DNA from: Halomicronema sp. CCY15110 | GTDB taxonomy: Bacteria; Cyanobacteriota; Cyanobacteriia; Phormidesmidales; Phormidesmidaceae | NCBI RefSeq assembly: GCF_016888165.1 | Contig: NZ_JACSWC010000434.1 | Span: 1 to 32,043, forward strand | Direction: 5' to 3' | DNA length: 32,043 nt | Translations under genes and position numbers: made by a program | The notes under the pieces: model-generated | What the model was told of the DNA's origin: nothing | Database searches by the model: none | What the model saw: only the letters and a program-made list of their open reading frames with translations | Part shown: positions 1 through 10,087 of the stretch, one piece after another | Layout: each line of letters begins with the position of its first letter | Position numbering within the stretch: the first letter of the stretch is position 1

Positions 1-395
1 CTGACCCAGGCACCCAGCTACCCAGCCACCCAAGCACTGCCATTACCGGGATGTTATTTTCCCGCCGATCCCTAAGCACATCATTCTCACAGCGAGCCCC
101 TCTATGGCACCGCCGCCGCCCATAATTACGCCCGCGCGATCGGTGCAACATTGCGCATCAGGTTTATCGCAACCACAAAGCCGACTTTGATCACCGATCG
201 CAGGGCACGACTGCGGGACTCTGGAACTTCTATCTGAAGACAGCGGCGATCGCACCGACGATATGGCAGATTACCTTTCTTACTGAGACTTACCCAGGTT
301 TAGGCGTCCCGTTGATGTCAATGATGAAGCAACCAGATTCCCAAGAATTGGCATCTCCCAGTTTGAGTCAGGCGCGGGAGCGTGCCGGCAGAAAT
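1..395. other. Gene-free stretch at the left edge
   Basis: No open frame here has recognisable protein character. The first ~42 bases are a degenerate short tandem repeat built on ACCCAGC/ACCCAAG-like units, a kind of low-complexity spacer often seen between cyanobacterial genes. A plus-strand frame from about 126 runs into the antisense of the GST gene and looks partly protein-like, but it has no start signal and no recognised family. It may hold the 3' flank of a gene outside the window or decayed coding sequence. Confidence 0.4.
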
Positions 396-1187
396 TTAAT
401 CGATGTTGATGGGAGTGGGGCCAGTATCGCTAGCCGGTGCACCTTCGCGGGTTTGGCGGTAGTCAGCGTAGAGGCGATCGCGCCAGTCAAAGAAGGGCTG
501 GAAGCTAATGTCATCGGCGAGGCCCGGCACGCCCTTGTCGCAAATGCCCTCTGGCAAATCGACATACCGGGCCGCAGGAAACTTGATGTACATGGTCAGT
601 CCCGCCACGGCAAAGTCCGCCAGGGTGGGCTGATCACTCACGAGATAAGGCTGACTGGACAGCATCAGGCACAAGGCTTCCAGCCCCTGCTTCAGAATGC
701 TCGTGGCTTCTTTGACGCTGTCGGGGCCAAAGCCGACGCCCATGCCCAAAATGCTCAACACATCACCAGGGACGGCACCGACGAGATTTTTGAGCAAATC
801 TGGGGTGGCGGTGGGCAGTAACGCCGTGCGGAAATTGGGGTGCTGGTTGAAGGCCCCGATCATCGCTTTGCGACCCTGAATGCCCAGGGATTCGTCAGCC
901 CAATCTTCGAGCGCTAGACAGAGCCCCTTTTGACGGGGATCGGTAGGAATCACTGGGCGATCAGGATACTTGTCGTCAAGGTAGAAAGCGATCGCAGTGG
1001 AGTCGGGAATCCAGTCACTGCCATCTTTGAGCACGGGCACTTTGCGTTGCCCTGACTGTTGGTAAAGCTCAATCTGTCCCACCCCAGGGGTCACTTCAAC
1101 TGTTTTGTAGGGTAGCTGTTTGTAATCGAGGATTAACTTGACCTTTTCGCTATACGCTGACGCTTCAAATTGATAAAGCTCTAGCAT
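396..1187 (-). CDS. Glutathione S-transferase family protein
   Basis: A 263-residue protein with the two-part GST layout: an N-terminal thioredoxin-like domain (about residues 1-80, opening with LELYQFEASAYSEKVKL and containing the cis-Pro segment RKVPVLKDG followed by DSTAIAFYLDD) and an all-helical C-terminal domain (about 90-220, including the SDQPTLADFAVAGL stretch typical of GST helix 6). Such proteins are cytosolic and conjugate or reduce substrates with glutathione. The substrate cannot be told from sequence. The internal ATG at 1187 is preferred over the in-frame ATG at 1205 because AAGG lies 7 bases before it and the protein then begins directly with the first beta strand. The gene follows the DUF4230 gene on the same strand and may be co-transcribed with it. 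Family assignment is secure; specific function is unknown. Confidence 0.85.
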   Translation of the reverse strand: MLELYQFEASAYSEKVKLILDYKQLPYKTVEVTPGVGQIELYQQSGQRKVPVLKDGSDWIPDSTAIAFYLDDKYPDRPVIPTDPRQKGLCLALEDWADESLGIQGRKAMIGAFNQHPNFRTALLPTATPDLLKNLVGAVPGDVLSILGMGVGFGPDSVKEATSILKQGLEALCLMLSSQPYLVSDQPTLADFAVAGLTMYIKFPAARYVDLPEGICDKGVPGLADDISFQPFFDWRDRLYADYRQTREGAPASDTGPTPINID

Positions 1188-1211
1188 GGAAATACCTTGA
1201 CACAACCACGT

Positions 1212-2012
1212 TTACTGTACCGCGTTGGTTCCGGCGGTGGCACAGGCTTGGTTAGCGGTGGGTTGTGACTCGACGATTACTTGCTCAAACCCAGTATTTT
1301 GCAACAGCTGTGTGACCACCAACTCAGCGCGATCGCTGGCCTGCTGCAAAATTCCCTCTTCACAAGCGGCAAAAATCAATTTTTGGAGCGCTGCTTCCTG
1401 GGCTTGATCTTGCAATTCCGGCGCGCGGTCTGGCCCTAACCCTAAGAAGCCGCGATCGTAGGCGAAGACCTGAGACTCACCGACATCGATTTTTTTATCA
1501 ATAATAGTCGGCGGCGGCAGCAGCACCCGCAAAATATTGCCGCTGGCGCGCACCTGGTCGGGCGCGATCGCGCTCAAGTCGACCCCGGCTCTGACCTCGC
1601 CCTTCGCGACATAAATCAGCGTTGTTTTACCAATTTCATAGTTGGCAAACGTTCGGGTACTGGAAGTGGGTACCACCGCCTCCATAGTGAATACGGCGGT
1701 GGTGAGTTCGCTGGCACTGCGAATTTGCTGCACCACCACCGTTTGCACATCCACCGTCTCCACGGGTTCAGCGGGGACAAAGGCTGAGCGAATGCCATTC
1801 ACAAAGTCCTCTCCGGAGCGCCACAGTCCCACCCCGGCAATCATGCCCAGGATCAACATGCCGCCGGAAAGACTGCCGAGCAACCCATTAAACAGCCGCA
1901 AAATGAATGGAGCTCGCGCGGGACGAGGCGATCGTGCTGATGATTCATCAAAATGCTGCGTTGCCGGGTAATTATATGATGGCGGATCTAAACGAGGGGG
2001 TTTGAGAGCCAT
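1212..2012 (-). CDS. DUF4230 domain membrane-anchored protein
   Basis: About 266 residues from the ATG at 2012. An in-frame ATG at 2126 would add a Cys-rich 38-residue leader that looks non-coding. The N-terminus is a short Pro-rich cytosolic tail, then one hydrophobic segment (roughly residues 40-62, with LSGGMLILGMIAGVGLW), then a soluble domain. That domain carries the pattern of the DUF4230 family: TTAVFTMEAVVPTSS, a central GEVRAGVDLSAI strand, ILRVLLPPPTI, and a C-terminal helical part. Members are single-pass envelope proteins of unknown function, common in cyanobacteria and Firmicutes. No strong Shine-Dalgarno sequence is visible before the chosen start. The GST gene lies 24 bases downstream of its stop. 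The family call rests on remembered patterns, not on a search. Confidence 0.72.
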   Translation of the reverse strand: MALKPPRLDPPSYNYPATQHFDESSARSPRPARAPFILRLFNGLLGSLSGGMLILGMIAGVGLWRSGEDFVNGIRSAFVPAEPVETVDVQTVVVQQIRSASELTTAVFTMEAVVPTSSTRTFANYEIGKTTLIYVAKGEVRAGVDLSAIAPDQVRASGNILRVLLPPPTIIDKKIDVGESQVFAYDRGFLGLGPDRAPELQDQAQEAALQKLIFAACEEGILQQASDRAELVVTQLLQNTGFEQVIVESQPTANQACATAGTNAVQ

Positions 2013-2245
2013 AGGTAGAGCAGGTCCTAACTGGCAACAACAGAGACTGACACTATTTTGCCCGGTACGCCTTTGAGGGTAGCAAGAAAGAGCGCCCTGC
2101 CGGAGCGAGGTCGGCCAATTTATCAAGCGCTCTTTAGTTCATTTGTATCACATTAGGTGGTGGCACCGATCACGATTTGGCATGCTTTAGGAAAATTGGC
2201 CGCGATCGCCCTCTGCGTCCGGCATCATTGAGGAGAGATGAGCGC

Positions 2246-2980
2246 ATGGGCACCGTTTTGACTCAAATCGGAAAAGTCTATTTGGTGGGGGCTGGCCCTG
2301 GGGCTGTGGAATTGCTGACCGTCAAGGCTCACCAGTTGCTGACAACGGCGCAGGTATTAGTTCATGATGCCCTGGTCAATGAAGAACTGTTAACGCTGGT
2401 GCCCGCTGCCTGCGAAGTTCACGCCGTGGGTAAGCGGGGCGGGCAAGCCAGTTGGGCGCAAGCGGAGATTGACCAGCTCTTAGTGCAACTGTGTCAGCAA
2501 AGTAAACACGTTGTCCGGCTCAAAAGCGGTGATCCTTTCATCTTTGGCCGCACCACCGCTGAGATTCAAGCACTCAAAGCGGCGGGCTGCCCGTTTGAAG
2601 TCGTCCCCGGCTTGTCGTCGGCTACAGTAGCGCCGCTGCTGGCCGGTATTCCCCTCACGGATCCGGTGTTGAGCAGTCAGTTCACGGTGCTTACCGCCCA
2701 CGATCTGGAACAGCAAAACTGGGATGCGTTGGCCAAGCTGTCGGTGTTGGTCATGCTCATGGGGGGGCGCAACTTGGGCGAGATTTGCGATCGCCTGCTG
2801 CGTCACGACAAACGCCCAGACACCCCAGTTGCCATTATTCGCTGGGCCAGCCAACCACAGCAGCAAATTTGGGAAGGGACGCTGCTCAACATTACCCAGC
2901 AAACGAAGGGACAAAAACTCTCGCCTTGCATCATTGTCATCGGCGAAGTGGTGGGCTTGCGCCCGTATTTGCAGCCCTGA
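2246..2980 (+). CDS. cobA: Uroporphyrinogen-III C-methyltransferase (SUMT)
   Basis: A 244-residue SUMT that moves two methyl groups from S-adenosylmethionine to C2 and C7 of uroporphyrinogen III, giving precorrin-2 for siroheme and cobalamin. Tetrapyrrole methylase signatures are clear: VYLVGAGPGAVELLTVKA at the N-terminus, VLVHDALV, the RLKSGDPFIFGR loop, and EVVPGLSSATVAPLLAGIPLT in the SAM-binding half. The start at 2246 follows AGGAGAG (2231-2237) at good spacing. Upstream in-frame codons from 2177 would add an Arg-rich leader with no family match. It is a single-domain SUMT with no CysG oxidase/chelatase domain or HemD fusion. It stands alone in its orientation, divergent from the DUF4230 gene. 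Confidence 0.93.
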   Translation: MGTVLTQIGKVYLVGAGPGAVELLTVKAHQLLTTAQVLVHDALVNEELLTLVPAACEVHAVGKRGGQASWAQAEIDQLLVQLCQQSKHVVRLKSGDPFIFGRTTAEIQALKAAGCPFEVVPGLSSATVAPLLAGIPLTDPVLSSQFTVLTAHDLEQQNWDALAKLSVLVMLMGGRNLGEICDRLLRHDKRPDTPVAIIRWASQPQQQIWEGTLLNITQQTKGQKLSPCIIVIGEVVGLRPYLQP

Positions 2981-3351
2981 GGACAAGCCCGCAACTAGGG
3001 ACAAAAGGCAAACGCAGCGTGGAAAAGCTACGCGATTTTCGGACACCAAATCTATCAATCGTCAGGATTATGGCGACACCTGGGTGAACGACCCGGCGAT
3101 ACCTTGCCAAAGTGTCGAGCCCCCTGCAATCAGCGATGCTGCCCATAAAATTTGCCGGATCGCCGTGAGCGGCGGCGGCTGCTGAGGGAGGTAACGCGAT
3201 CGCGGATCATCCGAGGGGAGATTTCCACTAAAATCAGAATAATTTCCTTGACACCAAGTTTTACCACCTCAAGCCCTAAACCAGCATCTGGGGCGCTATC
3301 TGATGGCTGCTAGTCCGCTGACCTTTCCCCCTTATCGATAAATAAATTCCG
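2981..3351. other. Intergenic region between cobA and mtnA
   Basis: 371 bases with no supportable gene; the frames crossing it are continuations in wrong frames. A TTGACA-like box lies at about 3249-3254 but no convincing -10 element follows at the normal distance. I see no SAM riboswitch or other known leader before mtnA. Confidence 0.5.
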
Positions 3352-4413
3352 ATGGCCCAACTTTCAGAAACGCACGTATACCCCGTTCTATGGCACGAAG
3401 ACCATGTGTTGCTGATTGATCAAAGAAAGTTGCCCAAAGAGTATTCGGTCGTTTCGATTAGCCGCTGTGAAGATATTTTGACGGCGATCGCCTCCCGCAT
3501 TGTGCGCGGTGGACCAGCGTTGGGCATGGCTGCCGCCTATGGCCTCTATCTCGGCGCTACCACGATCCAAACCAACGACCGTACTGCCTTTTTAGAACGG
3601 CTAGAGGCGATCGCGGAACAGCTCAAGAGTGCTCGGCCCGATAAGGCAAATCTCTTGTGGTCAGTGGATTATTTGGTCAAGCAAGTGCGGCAGAGCAGCG
3701 CCAGCGTCGATGACCTCAAAGCCGACCTGCTCAAAAATGCGCAAAAGATTCAGCAACAGGATTGGGAAATTTGTGTCGCGATCGGCAAGCACGGCCTGGC
3801 GGCACTACCCCAAACTCCCGCCAAACTGACTCTTTACACACACTGCAATCACGGGGCTTTGGCGACCTCGGGGTTTGGCACTTCGCTGGGCATCGTCCGC
3901 ACCGCCTGGCAGGAGTCGCGGCTAGCAAAAGTGATTGCCGGTGAAACTCGCCCTTGGCTACAAGGCTCCCGCCTCACCGCTTGGGAATGTGTGCAAGAAC
4001 AGATTCCGGTCACCATTGTCACGGATAGTATGGCCGCTCACTGCATGAAGCGGGGGATGGTGGATGCGGTGGTGGTTGGGGCCGATCGCATCGCCGCCAA
4101 TGGGGATACAGTCAATAAAATTGGCACCTATGCCCTCGCGATCGCCGCCCAGGCCCACAACCTTCCTTTTTTGGTGGCCGCTCCGTTATCAACCGTAGAT
4201 TTTGGCTTGGCCACCGGTGACGGTCTCGACATTGCTCAGGGGAAAGGCACAGACGTTTGTCACTTAGGCGACACTGTCACCTGCCCCGCCGATGTGGACA
4301 CCTACAATCCCTTAGCAGACGTCACCCCGGCTGACCTGATTACGGCGATCGTCACCGAACATGGCGCGATCGCTCCCGCTGAACTCGCCACCTTTGCCCA
4401 GCGTCAAGCCTGA
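3352..4413 (+). CDS. mtnA: S-methyl-5-thioribose-1-phosphate isomerase
   Basis: A 353-residue enzyme of the methionine salvage pathway that converts methylthioribose-1-phosphate to methylthioribulose-1-phosphate. It belongs to the eIF2B-like fold. Visible signatures are RGGPALGMAAAYG (about residues 52-64, usually RGAPAIG), the substrate loop with Cys165 in YTHCNHGALATSGFGTSLG (equivalent to B. subtilis Cys160) and Asp245 in VVGADRIAANGDTVNKIGT (equivalent to Asp240). Length is normal. The start at 3352 has only a weak upstream ribosome site. The 3' end overlaps the convergent cysteine-synthase-like gene by 10 bp. No other methionine-salvage gene is nearby. Confidence 0.95.
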   Translation: MAQLSETHVYPVLWHEDHVLLIDQRKLPKEYSVVSISRCEDILTAIASRIVRGGPALGMAAAYGLYLGATTIQTNDRTAFLERLEAIAEQLKSARPDKANLLWSVDYLVKQVRQSSASVDDLKADLLKNAQKIQQQDWEICVAIGKHGLAALPQTPAKLTLYTHCNHGALATSGFGTSLGIVRTAWQESRLAKVIAGETRPWLQGSRLTAWECVQEQIPVTIVTDSMAAHCMKRGMVDAVVVGADRIAANGDTVNKIGTYALAIAAQAHNLPFLVAAPLSTVDFGLATGDGLDIAQGKGTDVCHLGDTVTCPADVDTYNPLADVTPADLITAIVTEHGAIAPAELATFAQRQA

Positions 4414-5405
4414 AAGTTGGTGGGTAACAGCTCGTCTGACCACAGCTCTTTTTGCTGAAGCCAGTCGCGGCTAAATAGACGCGACTGATAGCGCGCGCCG
4501 CTATCACACAGCACGGTCACAATCGTGTGCCCCGGCCCCATTTGTTTCGCCAGTTTCACAGCGGCACCCACGTTGATACCCACTGAGCCCCCCATAAAGA
4601 GACCGTCTTGGTAGAGCAGTTGGTAGACCGTTTTCAAAGCTTCTGGGTCAGTCACTTGAATCGCATCATCCGCCGGAGCGCCCTGCATGTTGGCGGTTAC
4701 CCGGCCATTGCCAATGCCCTCGGTAATGGAGTTGCCCGATGAGCTGACCTCCCCCGTTTTGACATAGCTGTACAGCCCACTGCCCATGGGGTCAGCCACC
4801 ACGCACTGAATGTTGGGATTCTGATCTTTGAAGAACATTGCCGCACCCGCGTAGGTGCCGCCCGTGCCTGTGGCCGCGACCCAAGCATCCACTTTGCCAT
4901 CCGTTTGCGCCCAAATCTCCGGCCCGGTCGTTTCGTAATGGGCGCGGCGATTAGCTAAATTATCAAACTGGTTGGCCCACACCGCATTCGGGGTTTCTTC
5001 TGCGATGCGCGCCGATACTTTCACATAATTATTGGGATTTTTGTACGGCACAGCGGGCACTGGGCGCACCTCGGCCCCCAAGGTGCGCAGCATGTCCATC
5101 TTTTCCTGGGATTGAGTGTCGGGAATCACGATGAGACATTTGTACCCCTTGGCATTGCAGATATGAGCCAGCCCGATGCCCGTATTGCCTGCAGTGCCTT
5201 CCACGACAGTGCCACCGGGATGCAGCACGCCCCGCTCTTCGGCGTCTTTGATGATGTACAACGCCGCCCGGTCCTTCACTGACCCACCGGGATTCAGAAA
5301 CTCCGCCTTACCGAGAATTTCGCAGCCCGTTGCTTCGCTAAAACTGTTCAGTCGAATCAGGGGAGTGTTGCCTACGGTGCCGACAAAGCCTTGTTTGATA
5401 TCCAT
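4404..5405 (-). CDS. Cysteine synthase-like PLP enzyme
   Basis: A 333-residue fold-type II PLP enzyme, expected to make cysteine from an activated serine and sulfide. Lys44 in NPGGSVKDRA is the Schiff-base lysine. The substrate loop reads EGTAGNTGIGLA (about 69-80), in place of the TSGNTG of classic CysK. GTGGTYAGA binds the PLP phosphate, and the C-terminal LCDSGARYQSRLFSRDWL occupies the usual GERY region. The EGTAGNTG form is typical of a distinct branch that includes the yeast mitochondrial cysteine synthase-like protein Mcy1, so its preferred acceptor or sulfur donor may differ from CysK. I therefore give no gene symbol. It is convergent with mtnA and overlaps its last 10 bases. Confidence 0.85.
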   Translation of the reverse strand: MDIKQGFVGTVGNTPLIRLNSFSEATGCEILGKAEFLNPGGSVKDRAALYIIKDAEERGVLHPGGTVVEGTAGNTGIGLAHICNAKGYKCLIVIPDTQSQEKMDMLRTLGAEVRPVPAVPYKNPNNYVKVSARIAEETPNAVWANQFDNLANRRAHYETTGPEIWAQTDGKVDAWVAATGTGGTYAGAAMFFKDQNPNIQCVVADPMGSGLYSYVKTGEVSSSGNSITEGIGNGRVTANMQGAPADDAIQVTDPEALKTVYQLLYQDGLFMGGSVGINVGAAVKLAKQMGPGHTIVTVLCDSGARYQSRLFSRDWLQQKELWSDELLPTNFQA

Positions 5406-5645
5406 CCTGGGCGCTAACTAAAGAAGCGTAAGTCACTACATCTGCCTATCCTAAAGGGAAATGGCAACGGCAACCGGGATTGGGCGTGAATTCTTGCGGG
5501 GGCGGCTGGCTGGGGTGTTAAAAGTGACATGGAGCCAGGGTCTGAAGGGGCGGCGTGGGTAAGGAGTGGTGCGCAGGCCTAGTGGAAACTAGAGCTGAGG
5601 ATTGATTATGCTGAAGCCTGTAGCTGCTCGTTTTAGGAAAGGCAT

Positions 5646-6152
5646 ATGGTCGCTGCGCAACGATGGTTAGTTCTGGTCTTGATGGGGGTTTTGAGTCTGG
5701 TCTGGATGCCGCCGGCAGCCCTGGCCCAAGCTAGTACCTATGCACCGCCGCTATCGTTCAGCAATGCCGAACTGCGGGGGCGCGACTTTCGCGGTGAAAA
5801 CTTGCAGGCGGCAGAATTTTCCAACGCCAATCTATCAGAGGCTGACTTCACTGGGGCCGATGCCCGAGGCGCGATTTTTAGTGCATCAGTGGCGCGGGAA
5901 ACGAACTTTCATGGGGTCGATTTCTCCACCGGGATGCTAGATTCCAGCAATTTCACCGGAGCCGACTTTTCCGACGCCTTGCTCATCGACACGATTATGC
6001 TGCGTTCGACCTTTGATGACGCCGATATCACTGGGGCGGATTTTTCCGGTGCGTTGTTAGATGGCCTCCAGTTCCGTAACCTGTGCGCGATCGCTAGTGG
6101 CACCAATCCTCAGACCGGAGTAGCGACCCGCGATTCATTAGGCTGTCGTTGA
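5646..6152 (+). CDS. Exported pentapeptide-repeat protein (thylakoid-lumen type)
   Basis: A 168-residue protein with an N-terminal signal peptide (hydrophobic core about 7-20, likely cut after ALA at residue 27) and about nine to ten tandem A(D/N)LXX/ADFXX pentapeptides from residue 40 to 137, such as NAELRGRDFRG and ANLSEADFTGADARG. These should form a right-handed quadrilateral beta helix. The C-terminal tail has two cysteines, in NLCAIASG and in SLGCR at the very end, as in chloroplast and cyanobacterial lumenal pentapeptide proteins (TL15/TL17 type). The lumenal location is inferred from the signal peptide and that resemblance. AGGAAAGG (5635-5642) precedes the ATG. Biochemical role is unknown for the family. 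Confidence 0.88.
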   Translation: MVAAQRWLVLVLMGVLSLVWMPPAALAQASTYAPPLSFSNAELRGRDFRGENLQAAEFSNANLSEADFTGADARGAIFSASVARETNFHGVDFSTGMLDSSNFTGADFSDALLIDTIMLRSTFDDADITGADFSGALLDGLQFRNLCAIASGTNPQTGVATRDSLGCR

Positions 6153-6156
6153 GCGC

Positions 6157-6933
6157 TTAAGCCGGGACTGATCGAGGGGTGAGGGGCAGTTCCAGGCGAT
6201 CGCCCACCGCTGGTTCCAAGATTTGAATCGCCTTGTCCTGAGCGGCGAACTGATCTCGTACCTTGGCTGGCCCCCCAGAGGCCGACAGAAAAGATACCAG
6301 CAGCCCTTCGTAGGTAGTTTCCTGGGCGTCGGTGGTGGGTAACATGACCTGCGGCTGGAGCCAGTCGGCCAGTTCATTGGCACTTTTGACGCCGCGAATT
6401 ACCGGGCCAACGAGTGGCAGCGACAAGGTCAGCATGGGGGTCAGCACCACATCCACAGGCGCTTCTTGCTTCAGCGATTCGGGATGATAGCCATGGGGTT
6501 CATAAAACAGCTTCAACCCGCTGGCTTGTTCGGTGACGAGATAGCCGTTTTCTAGTAACGTCGGGCCAATGGGTGAGCCGGGAATGGCTTTGACAGTCAC
6601 GCCACCGCGAGTCGTCGATTCGCCATGGTCGAGGGCCGTCACATCGGTGAAGCCGAATTCGCGTACAACCTTGGCCGCATTGGGAGAGCCCACCACGGGA
6701 ATCGATTTATCCAGGGCTTGCAAAGTTTCTGGATGGGCATGATCCGGCAACCCCTGGGTCAGCAAGATAAAGTCAATATCGTTGGGTAGGGGAACGGTTT
6801 GCGTTTTCTCACCTTTAAATAGCCAGTCGGCATTGCCAAAGGTCAAAGCGCCGACGAGCCAAGGGTCAACTAAAATCTTTTGGTCAGCAATTTCCCACAG
6901 CCAACTGTTGTTATCAAGCCAGGTCGTAAACAT
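6157..6933 (-). CDS. MBL-fold hydrolase-like protein with altered metal motif
   Basis: A 258-residue protein with the metallo-beta-lactamase fold outline: an N-terminal strand with DNNSWLWEIADQKILVDPWL, the loop after FILLTQ, a central LEHG-like DHGESTTRGGVTVKAIPGSP and the LFYEPHGYH segment. The canonical HxHxDH metal motif reads TQGLPDHAHP here, so the first histidine is Gln and the second is Leu, while DH is kept. Similar proteins occur in cyanobacteria and plants as uncharacterised members. Either metal binding uses other residues or the site is reduced. The gene is convergent with the pentapeptide gene (4-base gap) and divergent from the methyltransferase gene. Fold assignment is good; activity is uncertain. 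Confidence 0.8.
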   Translation of the reverse strand: MFTTWLDNNSWLWEIADQKILVDPWLVGALTFGNADWLFKGEKTQTVPLPNDIDFILLTQGLPDHAHPETLQALDKSIPVVGSPNAAKVVREFGFTDVTALDHGESTTRGGVTVKAIPGSPIGPTLLENGYLVTEQASGLKLFYEPHGYHPESLKQEAPVDVVLTPMLTLSLPLVGPVIRGVKSANELADWLQPQVMLPTTDAQETTYEGLLVSFLSASGGPAKVRDQFAAQDKAIQILEPAVGDRLELPLTPRSVPA

Positions 6934-7064
6934 GACAAGCCCAGTTTTACATCTCTTTACAGTCTAAAGGGTTGTCAGCTTTCTGGGCGCGATCGCTGAT
7001 GCGCACTGGGTCGGTCGTCGAATGTTTGATGTCTTTTGATTCGATTTTTGCCTAATTATCAACT

Positions 7065-8039
7065 ATGCCTGAGCCGTCGAAATCCCTCCTAAAGCTGGCC
7101 GCAAAACTGTTTGCAGTAGAGGGCGATCGCACCGCGTTTATCCAGGCATTAACTGCCCCCCAACCGCTAGCGCCATCGATTTTATGGACCCGCCCCAAAC
7201 CCGCTGACCTTGACTGGCCGACGTTGCCGCCCTTGTCCTGGCAACCTTCCCAAGTGGAGCGGCTAGAAGGCGATCGCCGGCCGGGGCAGCACCCGCTCCA
7301 TGGCCAGGGCTATTACTACTGTCTGGATTTTTCATCGGTGTTTGCCGCATCGCTGTTGCAAGCGATCGCGGACCCGATTGAGGTGGCGATCGACCTGTGT
7401 GCGGCTCCTGGTGGCAAGAGTCTCTGTACTTGGGTGATGCGGCAACCGCAGCGGTTGTTATGCAACGAGGTGGTGCGTAAGCGGGTGAAAATTCTGATTG
7501 CCAATCTCAAACGCTGCGGGGCGATGGATGCGATCGTGCTCAACCAAGATCCAGCCGTTTTGGCAGAGCAGTTACCCTACTCCGCTCAACTCGTGTTGGT
7601 GGATGCGCCCTGTTCGGGGCAGTCGTTGCTAGCGAAAGGTGTGGATGTTCCGGGCTGCTTTCATAAAGTCACGCTAAACCGCAACGCCAATCGACAAAAG
7701 CGGATTTTGGCGAATGCGGCTCAGCTAGTGCAGGCCCAAGGCTATCTGCTGTACTCGACTTGTACCTATGCACCGCAGGAAAATGAACAGGTCTGCCAGT
7801 GGTTTCTCAAACGATTTCCGGAATTTCAAGGCGTATCAGTCCAGGCCATGGATGAATTTCAGTCTCATCTCACCGCGTTGCCCTGCTATCGTCTTTGGCC
7901 CCAATCTGGCTTGGGGGCGGGGGCGTTTGCCATGCTGTTCCACCGCCATAAAGGAAGCCGTCAATCGCTGAATGAAGACTTTTTGGCGCAGTGGCAGTTC
8001 AAACTGCATCCAAAAAATTCTACGACATCCAGCCACTGA
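7065..8039 (+). CDS. RsmB/NOP2-family RNA (cytosine-5) methyltransferase
   Basis: A 324-residue SAM-dependent methyltransferase of the RsmB/Nop2/NSUN family, which methylates cytosine C5 in rRNA or tRNA. Signatures are DLCAAPGGKS (about 110-119, SAM binding), NEVVRKRVKILIANLKRCG, VLVDAPCSGQS and the YSTCTYAPQENEQV block; the Cys of PCSG and the Cys of TCTY are the two conserved cysteines. It lacks the N-terminal NusB-like domain of full RsmB, so it is probably a different member of the family and its target base is not known. The ATG at 7065 gives a sensible N-terminus; no strong ribosome site is seen. A perfect 14-bp hairpin follows the stop. Confidence 0.88.
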   Translation: MPEPSKSLLKLAAKLFAVEGDRTAFIQALTAPQPLAPSILWTRPKPADLDWPTLPPLSWQPSQVERLEGDRRPGQHPLHGQGYYYCLDFSSVFAASLLQAIADPIEVAIDLCAAPGGKSLCTWVMRQPQRLLCNEVVRKRVKILIANLKRCGAMDAIVLNQDPAVLAEQLPYSAQLVLVDAPCSGQSLLAKGVDVPGCFHKVTLNRNANRQKRILANAAQLVQAQGYLLYSTCTYAPQENEQVCQWFLKRFPEFQGVSVQAMDEFQSHLTALPCYRLWPQSGLGAGAFAMLFHRHKGSRQSLNEDFLAQWQFKLHPKNSTTSSH

Positions 8040-8050
8040 CGGCTTTTGGT

Positions 8051-8093
8051 AGCCATCACCGTTGACGTGTCTGTCAGGTCAACGGTGATGGTT
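8051..8093. terminator. Strong hairpin between two convergent genes
   Basis: A perfect 14-bp inverted repeat, CCATCACCGTTGAC (8053-8066) and GTCAACGGTGATGG (8078-8091), with an 11-base loop; one G-T and one A-T pair extend it to 8051/8093. It lies between the methyltransferase stop and the stop of the convergent Asp-rich gene, so it probably terminates transcription from both sides. The T run is short (TTTT at 8044-8047 serves the minus strand). Confidence 0.8.
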
Positions 8094-8121
8094 ATGATTC
8101 GGGACTACGCAACAGCCCGAC

Positions 8122-9849
<1,728 letters not shown>

Positions 9850-10005
9850 ATGCTGGACTCCTTTAACAGTGGCTCGAGTGTCAGGGACAAGAGGGCTAAA
9901 TCAGGTGTAATTTTCAGCTAACTATACTCAGAGAAACCGATGGTCGGCAAACATTAAAATCATTAAGCTCACAAGACGTTGACTGGATGCCTGGGGTTCC
10001 CGAGG

Positions 10006-10069
10006 ATGAGGAAACCAAGGTTGACGCGGAGGGGCTGTTGGTCAAAAACGCGACTATTGGTTTCCTCAT
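10006..10069. terminator. Long-armed inverted repeat after the porin gene
   Basis: ATGAGGAAACCAA (10006-10018) and TTGGTTTCCTCAT (10057-10069) are perfectly complementary over 13 bp with a 38-base middle that has a further TTGAC/GTCAA pair. It begins about 20 bases after the porin stop on the minus strand and probably ends that transcript, although no T run follows. Confidence 0.45.
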
Positions 10070-10087
10070 GCTGAAGGATGGCGATCG

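Noticed and set aside
126-311. Partly protein-like plus-strand reading at the left edge (contains GTTAGLWNFYLKTA)
   Set aside because: No start, no recognised family, and it runs straight into antisense GST sequence; cannot be supported as a gene remnant.
312-821. 169-residue plus-strand frame
   Set aside because: Antisense to the GST gene, which has clear family motifs and a ribosome site.
2981-3351. SAM riboswitch upstream of mtnA
   Set aside because: No conserved SAM-box pattern or terminator hairpin with T run could be found.
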